Positions 19,179 to 27,363 of a stretch of 64,000 bases of DNA are shown in pieces. The stretch is from Flammeovirgaceae bacterium BBD 1991-12 (GTDB taxonomy: Bacteria > Bacteroidota > Bacteroidia > Cytophagales > Cyclobacteriaceae): contig LYSV01000035.1 in assembly GCA_001657315.1 (NCBI GenBank), positions 1 through 64,000 on the forward strand, in the 5' to 3' direction. Within the stretch, counting starts at the first letter, position 1. Each line of letters opens with the position of its first letter. The notes under the pieces are model-generated. The model did not search any database, was not told the DNA's origin, and saw nothing but the letters and a program-made list of their open reading frames with translations. A program made the position numbers and the translations under genes.

Positions 19179-20630
19179 TTAAACCGGCAGAGTGAAATAA
19201 AACGTCGTCCCTTTTTTTATCTCGGATTCGAGCCATATCTCACCGCCGTAGTACTCAACGATTTTCTTTACGATAGTCAGGCCAATACCGGTACTTTCAA
19301 CAGTATCCCGGGGTTTAAGCGTTTGAAAGATCACAAAGATCTTGTCGAAATGAGCTTTGTCTATACCTATACCGTTGTCCTTGACATAGAACAATCTGTT
19401 ATCATTGCTTTCCTGCATTCCGACAATGATCTCCCCATCTTCCTTGTCATTGTATTTAATGGCATTGGAGATAAGGTTCTGGAAAACCTGGATCATGTGT
19501 GTTTTGGCTGCGTTTACGGTTGGCAGGGTACTGTCAAGATTGATATTCACGGATTTGGGTACGTCAATGGAATCAATGATTTCCATTACCAGGGAGTTAA
19601 GCTCAATTTCAAAGACAGCATCCTTGTTCAGACCAATTTTGGAATAGGCCAGCACACCTTCCAGAAAACCATACATGCGCTTAACACGTCCTGTCAGTAG
19701 CTCGAGATTTGCTTTTGAATCTTCACTAAGCACCTCTCCACTGTCTTCCAGGATCCACTGTGACAGCATGGAAATACCGCGCAAAGGTGCTTTAAGGTCG
19801 TGCGAGGTGACATAGGCAAACTGTCGGAGCTCGTTATTGGATTCCTCCAGGCTTCTGACCAGTTCATTTTGTAATATCTCTGCTTCTTTTCGTTCCTGAA
19901 TATTCCTTGCCGTTACCACCAGCCCCTCACGACTGTTCATAGGTGATATGAGCACTTCTACAGGCAGGAGGTCTCCGTTGACTGTTCTTACATTCAGCTC
20001 TGCCTGTCGTGGCATGTCATCCTCGATGATCGCTTTTATCCCCGAAGCTGTTAGAAGGTCGCCGTCATCTCCATTTTGAAGGATCTCCCATATCTTTTTA
20101 CCCAACACATCATTGCCAAGTACACTTTCACCCGTTTGATTGCACGTCTCTATCGTGCCTGTGGGATCTACGACTGTGAGTATGTCGTTCATACTCCTGA
20201 AGATATCGTCAAAGTAATTAACAGAAACCGTTGATGCCTTTAGTTCCTGCCTGAGCATGTTGAGTCCTGTGGCCAGTCCATCGAATTCGTCTTCATTATC
20301 CGTTACCTCAGCCACCTTTTCAAAATCGAGCGAAGCAAGAGCAATCAGAACATCAATCGCATTGTTCATTCTTTTTTTGGCATATTTTTGCCGTGTCTCC
20401 TGTGTCTTGATCTTGTTTTTGTGTTTCGTGGCCTCTGCCTTGAGCTGGGCGATTTCCTCCCTCAGTCTGTTGTTTTCAAAACGCGTATCCTGTAGTTGCT
20501 TGTTGATGTTCTTTAAGGTATCCAGCAACTCATGGTCCGGTCGTTCCTCTACCCTTAAGGCTTCTCCCGCAGCTCGTTTACTTTCCGTATCGGTTGTATA
20601 CTCTCCTCTTGTTCCTGATCCTTTGCTCAA
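19179..20630 (-). CDS. Soluble PAS-domain sensor histidine kinase
   Basis: 483 residues, no membrane segment. A coiled coil occupies about residues 20-75. A PAS domain lies at about 130-245 (MNDILTVVDPTGTIETCNQTGESVLG), and the HisKA helix contains the phospho-accepting His near residue 277 (YVTSHDLKAPLRGIS). The HATPase domain has the N box (FQNLISNAIKYND), G1 (DNGIGID) and G2 (TGIGLTIVKK). No response regulator gene is adjacent, so it is an orphan kinase. The PAS fold suggests a cytoplasmic redox, light or small-ligand signal. It is convergent with the GH43 gene. Confidence 0.9.
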   Translation of the reverse strand: MSKGSGTRGEYTTDTESKRAAGEALRVEERPDHELLDTLKNINKQLQDTRFENNRLREEIAQLKAEATKHKNKIKTQETRQKYAKKRMNNAIDVLIALASLDFEKVAEVTDNEDEFDGLATGLNMLRQELKASTVSVNYFDDIFRSMNDILTVVDPTGTIETCNQTGESVLGNDVLGKKIWEILQNGDDGDLLTASGIKAIIEDDMPRQAELNVRTVNGDLLPVEVLISPMNSREGLVVTARNIQERKEAEILQNELVRSLEESNNELRQFAYVTSHDLKAPLRGISMLSQWILEDSGEVLSEDSKANLELLTGRVKRMYGFLEGVLAYSKIGLNKDAVFEIELNSLVMEIIDSIDVPKSVNINLDSTLPTVNAAKTHMIQVFQNLISNAIKYNDKEDGEIIVGMQESNDNRLFYVKDNGIGIDKAHFDKIFVIFQTLKPRDTVESTGIGLTIVKKIVEYYGGEIWLESEIKKGTTFYFTLPV

Positions 20631-20832
20631 TTCGGAAGGTATTTTCGTTCAAACAGAATTCAATGGGTAAAACCCAAATTAGCACTAAAAAAAATAAAAT
20701 CATATCCTAAAGGGCATTCGTTGAGGTCAATATCCCCAACTATACTGGTAACAGTAAGCCCCTGGGTCCGATTTGTACTATATACTGCCTCATTAACATC
20801 ATTTTGTGTATTTTGGTTATCTTAGTCTATAT

Positions 20833-21690
20833 ATGGAGGAGTTTGTAGCGTTTTTTGAAAATGTGCCTACCAGCTTTCGTACGGGGTTGCTGTTGGGAGG
20901 GATTGTACTGTTTTGGATACTGGAAGGTGTTATACCGCTATTTTCTTTCAGGTATAGTAAGATAAAGCACGCAGGTATCAACCTCTTTTTCACCCTCACC
21001 ACGGCCATAATTGGCTTTGGACTGGCGTGGCTTTTGTTACAGGCATCCAATTTTGTCGCCGAAAATAAGTTCGGATTGCTATACATTGTCGAAATGCCGC
21101 TGTGGCTGCAGTTGATCACAGGAGTTATGCTGCTCGATCTGATAGGAGCTTATTTTATTCACTGGCTGGAACACCGGGTAAAATGGATGTGGCAGTTCCA
21201 TCTGGTGCACCATAGCGATACAAATGTAGATGTTACCACTGGTCTGCGGCATCACCCTGGGGAGACTATATTCAGAATATTCTTTACGATTCTGGCGGTA
21301 GTGATAGTAGGAGCGCCCATTGGATTTGTCATGCTTTATCAGAGCCTTTCCGTACTGTTTGCCCATATTACCCATGCCAATATAAGAATGCCTGTAAAGC
21401 TGGACAGGGCTCTTTCATGGATTTTTGTAACACCCTATATGCATAAAGTGCATCATCACTACACACAACCGTTGACGGATACCAACTATGGCAATATATT
21501 TTCCATCTGGGATCGTATATTCAACACCTTTGCTCAGGTGGACAAAACAGAAGACCTGACCTACGGGATAGACACCCATATGGATCCGCGTGAAAACTCA
21601 TCGCTGGATAATCTACTGGCTATCCCCTTTAAGAAGTACCGGCCTCCGGTAGGAGCGAAGTTCGGGAAAACCCAACCTGTCGACTCATAA
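20833..21690 (+). CDS. Sterol desaturase / fatty-acid hydroxylase family membrane protein
   Basis: 285 residues from the ATG at 20833 (MEEFVAFFENVP); an upstream ATG at 20806 would add nine residues. Several membrane helices surround the di-iron histidine clusters of the family: HWLEH, FHLVHHSD, LRHHPGE and HKVHHHY. These enzymes use O2 and two irons to hydroxylate or desaturate lipids such as fatty acids, sterols or carotenoids; the substrate cannot be read here. The gene stands alone, convergent with the aldo/keto reductase. Confidence 0.88.
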   Translation: MEEFVAFFENVPTSFRTGLLLGGIVLFWILEGVIPLFSFRYSKIKHAGINLFFTLTTAIIGFGLAWLLLQASNFVAENKFGLLYIVEMPLWLQLITGVMLLDLIGAYFIHWLEHRVKWMWQFHLVHHSDTNVDVTTGLRHHPGETIFRIFFTILAVVIVGAPIGFVMLYQSLSVLFAHITHANIRMPVKLDRALSWIFVTPYMHKVHHHYTQPLTDTNYGNIFSIWDRIFNTFAQVDKTEDLTYGIDTHMDPRENSSLDNLLAIPFKKYRPPVGAKFGKTQPVDS

Positions 21691-21698
21691 ATATTCAG

Positions 21699-21727
21699 AC
21701 TGAATACAGACGTAAAACGTATTCAGT
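21699..21727. terminator. Inverted repeat between convergent genes
   Basis: Arms ACTGAATAC (21699-21707) and GTATTCAGT (21719-21727) are perfect complements around an 11-base loop. The element fills most of the 36-base gap between two convergent genes and touches the reductase stop codon. It may act as a bidirectional terminator, although no strong T-run follows on either strand. Confidence 0.4.
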
Positions 21728-22677
21728 TATTCATCCCATAGATTCTCCATGGTATAAGGATTCCCCTCCCTTATCCAGATACCACCATCGATGTAGCGAT
21801 AATGTCTGTCCAATTGTGTTATCTTTTCCATCTCCTCATTGCTCAACTTTATCTCAGCAGCATCGTAGTTTTGTTTCAGGCGATCCGGATTGACGGATTT
21901 TGGGATGGTGGCCGTTCCACGGTTGATACCCCATGCTATCAGTAGCTGAGCCGGGGAGCATGCATGGTTAAGAGCTATTTCAGTGATCACCTCATTCTTA
22001 AAAAGATCGGGATCGGTATCCTTGTGAAGACGCGCAGGCCTGTCCCTGCTTCCGAGGGGCGCATACGCGGTAAGGCCTATCCCGTTTTTCCTGCAAAAGT
22101 CCAGCATTTCGCTCTGTTGCAAAAGCGGATGTAATTCAATCTGGTTCATTTCAGGAGAACCTCCCGAATCAATGAGGTCCTGTAGTTTTTTTACACTAAA
22201 ATTGGAAACACCAATATGTCTGGTCAGCCCTGAATCAAGGCCTTCTTCCATGCCCTTCCAGGTTTCTGAAACGGGTAATTCTTCCAGACTTTGAAAGTCT
22301 TCCGGATTCCACGGAGCAGGAGCCCCTTGCCTGATAACTACCGGCCAGTGGATCAGATACATGTCGAGGTAGCGCAGCTTAAGATCGGCAAGCGTTTTTT
22401 CAAGAGCCGGAACTACATGCTGCCTCTCATGTTCAGTATTCCATAATTTGGAAGTAACCCACAGCTCTTCCCGGCTTACAATACCTTTTTCCTGAGCATA
22501 CTGAAGGGCGTCACCTATTTCTTCTTCATTGAGGTATACTGCTGCACAGTCAATATGCCGGTAGCCAAGCTTCAAAGCTTCAATAACAGCATTACCGACC
22601 TCACCTTTGTCCGATTTCCATGTGCCAAGTCCCAGAAACGGCATTTTATCTCCATTGTCGAATTCAAAATATTTCAC
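21727..22677 (-). CDS. Aldo/keto reductase
   Basis: 316 residues, one (beta/alpha)8 barrel. The catalytic tetrad is visible: Asp43 and Tyr48 (HIDCAAVYLNE), Lys77 (VTSKLWN) and His110 (YLIHWP). The NADPH site IPKSVNPDRLKQN is also present. The sequence is closest in pattern to aldose-reductase-like AKRs, which reduce sugar and lipid aldehydes. It is cytoplasmic. It lies near two sugar modules but is not fused to either by short spacing, so a general carbonyl-detoxifying role is equally possible. Confidence 0.92.
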   Translation of the reverse strand: MKYFEFDNGDKMPFLGLGTWKSDKGEVGNAVIEALKLGYRHIDCAAVYLNEEEIGDALQYAQEKGIVSREELWVTSKLWNTEHERQHVVPALEKTLADLKLRYLDMYLIHWPVVIRQGAPAPWNPEDFQSLEELPVSETWKGMEEGLDSGLTRHIGVSNFSVKKLQDLIDSGGSPEMNQIELHPLLQQSEMLDFCRKNGIGLTAYAPLGSRDRPARLHKDTDPDLFKNEVITEIALNHACSPAQLLIAWGINRGTATIPKSVNPDRLKQNYDAAEIKLSNEEMEKITQLDRHYRYIDGGIWIREGNPYTMENLWDE

Positions 22678-22787
22678 GATACTTTAGGATATAATATTAA
22701 ACAAATGGCAGAACCCTCTTTTAGGACGGGCCCGATATGCTCCCCCCCTTACGAGATGCCTGATGGTCAAATTTATGGTGTGCCTGC

Positions 22788-23516
22788 CTAATCAACAAGC
22801 AGTAAGGTGCCGAAGATACCGGCATCGATCCAGCCCCGGTTTTTATCTTCACCTTCGATCACTTCAGAGCCAATAAAGTTTTCCCTTTCAGTACTGGAAT
22901 CATTGTCGCAATAGGCGAGGGCAAACCCTATCCTTTTGTTTCTGACAAGATAGACAGGCTGATTTTTTACATCGTCTTTGTAATCGTCCCGGTACAGGTG
23001 GATGGCCATTTCCCATACGGAAGTATTGTTTTTTTGACGTCGTTTTACCTTGATGTGATCGTTGTACAGACGTGGCTCACGGTCCGGACCAAGGTCCACT
23101 ATGTTATAATCCAGCGCAATGTGATAGGCGAATGCATTATAATTATACTGATGATCCCCGCCTGAATTGTCCTCGTCTATAAAGACCTCTACACAGTCAT
23201 CATCCCACCACCGTTGCAGTGGATCCGGTTGCTGGTCAAACAGTACATCATCTTTGATCTCCACAAGCAGATAAAGTGCATCCTTTGACCAGCTCAATTT
23301 GTATCTTCCGGCAAAATCCTTTTTTGAATAATCATCACCGAGCCAGCGCTGATCAAGGTTATGCCATTTGGCATCGTACCAGCAGTCATCATCCAAACGG
23401 CCGTCGATCAGAGGTAGGGGAACGGCTTTTTTGACTTCCGTGACCCGCTGATTGATCTTTTGGGCAAATGACGGCTTTATCAGTGTGAGTACTGTTATTA
23501 GAATAAGGTATCTCAT
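22788..23516 (-). CDS. Secreted CBM9-like carbohydrate-binding protein
   Basis: 242 residues from the ATG at 23516, which starts a signal peptide ending at SFAQ; the longer frame to 23633 overlaps the permease gene and lacks a sensible N-terminus. The mature part is one CBM9-like domain (PLIDGRLDDDCW, LYLLVEIKDD, WWDDDCVEVFID, YNYNAFAYHIALD). Such domains bind sugar ends or act as stand-alone sugar-binding modules in Bacteroidota. Its start codon overlaps the stop of the upstream permease as ATGA (23513-23516), so the two are translationally coupled. It may collect the sugar that the permease imports. Confidence 0.75.
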   Translation of the reverse strand: MRYLILITVLTLIKPSFAQKINQRVTEVKKAVPLPLIDGRLDDDCWYDAKWHNLDQRWLGDDYSKKDFAGRYKLSWSKDALYLLVEIKDDVLFDQQPDPLQRWWDDDCVEVFIDEDNSGGDHQYNYNAFAYHIALDYNIVDLGPDREPRLYNDHIKVKRRQKNNTSVWEMAIHLYRDDYKDDVKNQPVYLVRNKRIGFALAYCDNDSSTERENFIGSEVIEGEDKNRGWIDAGIFGTLLLVD

Positions 23517-24748
23517 ACAGCGGTACTTTCTGCAGGCACATTTTTCTTGTACTGTTCCCCCCTGAAAGACAGGCTGAAGAGGACAAGGACCGCTGCTGCA
23601 AATCCTGCCGGGAACAGCCAGATATTCTTCCACAGATGCCCCCCTTCAGTGACATAGGTGTCTGATATCTGACCTGCTACCGAATAACCTATTAGCATGC
23701 CCAGTCCGTAGGTGGCCAGTGTGATGATCCCCTGGGCGGAGCTTCTGTATTTTTCTCCGGCTTTGGAATCGGTATAGATCTGGCCTGACACGAAGAAAAA
23801 GTCATAGCAGATGCCATGTAACACTATGCCAATGATCACCATGAAGAACAGCTCACCACTATTACCATAGGCAAACAATACATACCTTAGCGCCCATGCC
23901 AGCATACCCAGTACAATGGTCTTCTTAAAACCAAATCGCTTGAAGAAAAGAGGCAACAGCAGCATAAACAGTACCTCCGAGGCCTGGCCTGTAGAGGTCC
24001 ATGAAGAGGAGTTGGCTACCTGTGATTCTGTAAGGAACGGGCTCAGATTTTGATAATAAAAAGCCAGTGGTATACAGATCAGAATAGAAGCAATGAAGAA
24101 AATCAGGAAATTCCTGTTACGTAGCAGCCTGAGAGCGTCCAGTCCCAGCACCTGAGAAATACTCGTCTGCTCATTTTTCTCCACTTGCGGAGGTGTTTTG
24201 GGAAGTGAAAAGCTGTACAATCCCAGCAGTGCCGAAGCGGCAGACACCATAAGGAATGTATTTTTCAGCAAGCCCTCCTGTATGCCGGTTTGTGAATCCC
24301 AGCTTAGCAGGCTGATAAGATTCACAGCTGTGATCCACCCGATTGTTCCGAATACGCGGATATATGGAAATTGTCTGGTAGTATCCGTCACCTGACGGAA
24401 TGAGACCGAATTTACCAAAGCCAGAGTGGGCATATAAAGGATCATGTACCCCAGTAGATAGGGGTAGAAGCCGACAAAGCTGGTAGAACTGTACAACTGA
24501 TACATTAACACTGCACCTACCAGATGCAGTATGCCCAGGATCCTTTCTGCATTGAAATACCGGTCAGCGATCAAACCTATAATAAACGGAGCAATGATAG
24601 CGCCCCATGACTGTGTCGAAAAAGCCATGGCTATTTCGCCTCCTGAAGCATTGAGATTGTTCCCAAGAAAAGTGCCAAGAGTGACGAACCAACCCCCCCA
24701 GATAAAAAACTGGAGAAACATCATAAGACTAAGACGGGCGGTCAACAT
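23513..24748 (-). CDS. NupG-like MFS permease (nucleoside:H+ symporter family)
   Basis: 411 residues from the ATG at 24748 (MLTARLSLMMFLQFFIWGGWF), typical of the NupG/XapB family; an ATG at 24778 would add ten residues and place the start inside an operator-like site. About 12 membrane helices. Characteristic pieces are ADRYFNAERILG and FPYIRVFGTIGWI. Family members import nucleosides, but in Bacteroidota relatives often sit with sugar dehydrogenases and probably carry other glycosides. Here it is divergent from a Gfo/Idh dehydrogenase and coupled to a CBM9-like protein, so a sugar or keto-sugar cargo is inferred. Confidence 0.82.
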   Translation of the reverse strand: MLTARLSLMMFLQFFIWGGWFVTLGTFLGNNLNASGGEIAMAFSTQSWGAIIAPFIIGLIADRYFNAERILGILHLVGAVLMYQLYSSTSFVGFYPYLLGYMILYMPTLALVNSVSFRQVTDTTRQFPYIRVFGTIGWITAVNLISLLSWDSQTGIQEGLLKNTFLMVSAASALLGLYSFSLPKTPPQVEKNEQTSISQVLGLDALRLLRNRNFLIFFIASILICIPLAFYYQNLSPFLTESQVANSSSWTSTGQASEVLFMLLLPLFFKRFGFKKTIVLGMLAWALRYVLFAYGNSGELFFMVIIGIVLHGICYDFFFVSGQIYTDSKAGEKYRSSAQGIITLATYGLGMLIGYSVAGQISDTYVTEGGHLWKNIWLFPAGFAAAVLVLFSLSFRGEQYKKNVPAESTAV

Positions 24749-24776
24749 AAACACAGGGATTAATGTGAATGTAAAC

Positions 24777-24940
24777 AACGTTTGCGGAAAACAGGGTTGT
24801 GTTCCGGACTCCTTTGATGGCTCCCGGCTTTAAAATACGGTTTTTCCGTCAGCCTGATATCGTGTAGCAATCATTGGTCAACCCGATAATAGGGCAATTT
24901 TACGAATTCCACAAATTGAAATTTACTTGCAAACGTTTTC
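24777..24940. promoter_or_regulatory. Divergent control region with two GCAAACGTT operator-like sites
   Basis: Between the permease start (24748) and the dehydrogenase start (25003) the same 9-mer occurs twice in opposite orientation. AACGTTTGC is at 24777-24785, and GCAAACGTT is at 24929-24937 within GCAAACGTTTTC. The second contains the perfect palindrome AAACGTTT. A CG-centred A/T-flanked palindrome of this kind is typical of LacI-family operators. The two sites each lie near one of the divergent genes, so a repressor could control both arms. No LacI-type gene is in the window. Confidence 0.45.
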
Positions 24941-25002
24941 GGGTAAAGTATTCCATGAGTGGTTACGGTATTTTAGTTGAATGTTTTTTAACTTCCGCCA
25001 TC

Positions 25003-26139
25003 ATGAACAATCGTAGGATAAAACTAGGAATGATCGGCGGCGGTCACGGAGCCTTTATCGGTATCGTCCACCGCATAGCCGCATATATGGGTGAAGAATA
25101 TATACTCACGGGAGGTGTTTTTGACTCGGACTATGACCAGTCCGTAGATTTTGCTGAACAGCTTGAGCTGGACACTTCCCGGGTTTATGAAGACCTGGAC
25201 CGTCTTATCGAGCGGGAATTGCAGTTGCCTGAAGAAGAAAGAATGCAGGTGCTGGTTATTGTTACACCCAATTTTCTTCACTACTCCATGGCCAAAAAAC
25301 TAATAGAGGCCAATTTTCATATCATATGTGAAAAGCCGGTCACCACTACGCTGGCAGAGGCCCTTGAACTGGAGACGCTTGTGAAGAAACATGGAGTGGT
25401 TTTTAGTCTTACCCATACCTACACCGGCTATCCTATGGTACGACAGATGCGGGTCATGATCCAGGAAGGTGCCATTGGAGCTGTCCAAAAGGTAGATGCA
25501 CAGTATTACCAGGGGTGGATCAACCCGGTGATCCATGAAAAAGAGAAAAGGGCTGCTGTATGGAGGCTCGATCCGGCCAGGGCTGGTATCAGTTGTTGTA
25601 TGGGAGACATTGGAGTACACGCCTTTAATCTCATCGAATACACTACAGGAATGGAGGTTCAACAACTGCTTTCCGATATTAACACACTCTATGATGACAA
25701 TCCACTGGATGTGGATGGCACTGTATTGCTACGTCTTAATAATGACATCAGGGGAATAGTACGCGCCAGTCAGATCGCCACTGCTGAAGAGAACAATATT
25801 AAAATAGCCGTTTACGGTAGAAAAGGTGGACTGAAATGGGAACAGGAAAATCCCAACTACCTGTATTACCTAAGAGAGGGTGAGCCTGTGCAGGTGTTGA
25901 AACCCGGAAATCCCTATAATTCTGACTTTGCTCAGCAAAGTACCAAGATTGCTCCCGGCCACCCCGAAGGCATCTTTGATGCTATGGGTAACATATACAA
26001 AGGTACTGCCAGAGCTATCAGAGGTGAGTCCTATACAGAAGGAGCATTCCCTACCATACGTGACGGAGTCCGGGGAATGGGCTTCATCGAAAAAGTAGTG
26101 GAGTCCTCAAGGGAAGGTAATGTTTGGGTGGATCTTTAG
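25003..26139 (+). CDS. Gfo/Idh/MocA-family NAD(P)-dependent sugar dehydrogenase
   Basis: 378 residues from the ATG at 25003 (MNNRRIKLGMIGGGHGAF); the longer frame from 24874 runs through the promoter region and is not credible. The N-terminal Rossmann fold has GMIGGGHG, then the family EKP motif (CEKPVTTTLAEA, catalytic Lys). The C-terminal alpha/beta domain follows, with DIGVHAFNLIEY supplying the conserved Asp/His. It is cytoplasmic and oxidises or reduces a sugar hydroxyl; relatives form 3-keto-glycosides. It begins an apparent operon with the isomerase and the cytochrome fusion downstream and is controlled from the shared divergent region. Confidence 0.9.
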   Translation: MNNRRIKLGMIGGGHGAFIGIVHRIAAYMGEEYILTGGVFDSDYDQSVDFAEQLELDTSRVYEDLDRLIERELQLPEEERMQVLVIVTPNFLHYSMAKKLIEANFHIICEKPVTTTLAEALELETLVKKHGVVFSLTHTYTGYPMVRQMRVMIQEGAIGAVQKVDAQYYQGWINPVIHEKEKRAAVWRLDPARAGISCCMGDIGVHAFNLIEYTTGMEVQQLLSDINTLYDDNPLDVDGTVLLRLNNDIRGIVRASQIATAEENNIKIAVYGRKGGLKWEQENPNYLYYLREGEPVQVLKPGNPYNSDFAQQSTKIAPGHPEGIFDAMGNIYKGTARAIRGESYTEGAFPTIRDGVRGMGFIEKVVESSREGNVWVDL

Positions 26140-26147
26140 TTGTTCTC

Positions 26148-26217
26148 AGTTCAATGTTCAAAGTTCTATTTTCATCGTTTGATTCAACTTTCAACTTTGA
26201 ACATAGAACGTTGAACT
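26148..26217. repeat. Dispersed palindromic repeat, copy 1
   Basis: Outer arms AGTTCAATGTTC (26148-26159) and GAACGTTGAACT (26206-26217) match 11 of 12 as an inverted repeat, with further GTTCAAAG/CTTTGAAC complementarity inside. The 14-mer AGTTCAATGTTCAA is repeated exactly in the second copy near 49.0 kb. It fills the gap between the dehydrogenase and isomerase genes and would fold into a long hairpin in their mRNA. Confidence 0.7.
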
Positions 26218-26231
26218 TAAAACCATAACAC

Positions 26232-27284
26232 ATGAAAACCATAAAAGGGCCTGCAATATTCCTGGCACAGTTTTTAGATGACGAGCCACCATTCAACAAC
26301 CTTAGAAACATTTGTGAATGGGCTGCCGGCCTGGGCTACAAGGGAGTTCAGATCCCCAGCTGGGATGTCCGTTGCTTCGACCTGAAAAAGGCAGCTGAAA
26401 GCCAGGATTATGCAGACGAGATCAAGGGTATTGTGGCCGAATTGGGTATGGAGGTGACGGAGCTTTCCACTCACTTACAGGGGCAGTTGGTAGCGGTGCA
26501 TCCTGCCTATGATACGATGTTTGACGCGTTCGCCCCGACTGAGCTGCACGGCAATCCAAAAGCCAGGCAGGAGTGGGCTGTGGGGCAGTTGATCATGGCA
26601 GCCAGGGCGAGTAGAAACCTTGGGCTGAATGTACACGCTACGTTTTCAGGAGCTTTGGTGTGGCCTTTTATGTACCCATGGCCGCAGCGGCCTCCAGGTC
26701 TGGTGGAACAGGGCTTTGCAGAGTTGGCAAAGCGCTGGATGCCTATTCTCAACGAGTTTGACCGTCATGGTGTTGATCTGTGTTATGAAGTACATCCCGG
26801 TGAAGATCTTCATGATGGTATTACTTTTGAAAGATTTGTGGAAGCCACAGACAACCATAGTCGGGTAAAACTTCTTTTCGACCCCAGTCATTTTGTGTTG
26901 CAGCAACTGGACTACCTTGCCATGATCGACCTCTATCATGAATTTATAGGGATGTTCCATGTAAAAGATGCAGAATACAATCCGACAGGAAAGTCAGGGG
27001 TTTATGGTGGCTACCAGGCCTGGGTCGATCGTCCGGGGAGATTCCGTTCACTCGGAGATGGTCAGGTGGATTTCAAGGGGGTTTTCAGCAAGCTCTCGCA
27101 ATATGGCTATGAAGGCTGGGCAGTAATGGAATGGGAATGCTGCATAAAAAGTCCTGAACAGGGAGCAAGAGAAGGGGCTCCCTTTATAGAAAAACATATT
27201 ATTGAGGTAACTGAAAAAGCGTTTGACGATTTTGCAGGGGGTGAGTCCAATGAAACATTGAACAAGAAGATCCTTGGTATTTGA
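26232..27284 (+). CDS. Sugar phosphate isomerase/epimerase (xylose-isomerase-like TIM barrel)
   Basis: 350 residues, no signal peptide, AP-endonuclease-2/xylose-isomerase-like barrel. Likely metal and substrate ligands lie in CYEVHPGEDLHDG, LLFDPSHFVLQQLDY, MFHVKDAEYN and WAVMEWECC, giving the usual Glu-Asp-His-Glu set. It follows the Gfo/Idh gene by 92 bp, occupied by a palindromic repeat. Isomerase plus Gfo/Idh pairs act on inositols and on 3-keto-sugars; here the cytochrome/3-keto-hydrolase fusion downstream favours keto-sugars. The exact reaction is not determined from sequence. Confidence 0.85.
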   Translation: MKTIKGPAIFLAQFLDDEPPFNNLRNICEWAAGLGYKGVQIPSWDVRCFDLKKAAESQDYADEIKGIVAELGMEVTELSTHLQGQLVAVHPAYDTMFDAFAPTELHGNPKARQEWAVGQLIMAARASRNLGLNVHATFSGALVWPFMYPWPQRPPGLVEQGFAELAKRWMPILNEFDRHGVDLCYEVHPGEDLHDGITFERFVEATDNHSRVKLLFDPSHFVLQQLDYLAMIDLYHEFIGMFHVKDAEYNPTGKSGVYGGYQAWVDRPGRFRSLGDGQVDFKGVFSKLSQYGYEGWAVMEWECCIKSPEQGAREGAPFIEKHIIEVTEKAFDDFAGGESNETLNKKILGI

Positions 27285-27363
27285 AAACTGATCGTAAGGA
27301 GATGTCTTTCCTCATGCTGATATCTCAATTTAAAAATAATGATAAAAGATATAGTCGCAGAAT

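Noticed and set aside
18963-19700. 245-residue open frame on the + strand across the 3' ends of the GH43 and histidine kinase genes
   Set aside because: It is antisense to the conserved kinase ATPase domain and out of frame with GH43, has no recognisable domain and no start signal.
26084-26311. 75-residue minus-strand frame containing LNIELRT
   Set aside because: It is produced by the dispersed palindromic repeat and overlaps two real genes on the other strand.
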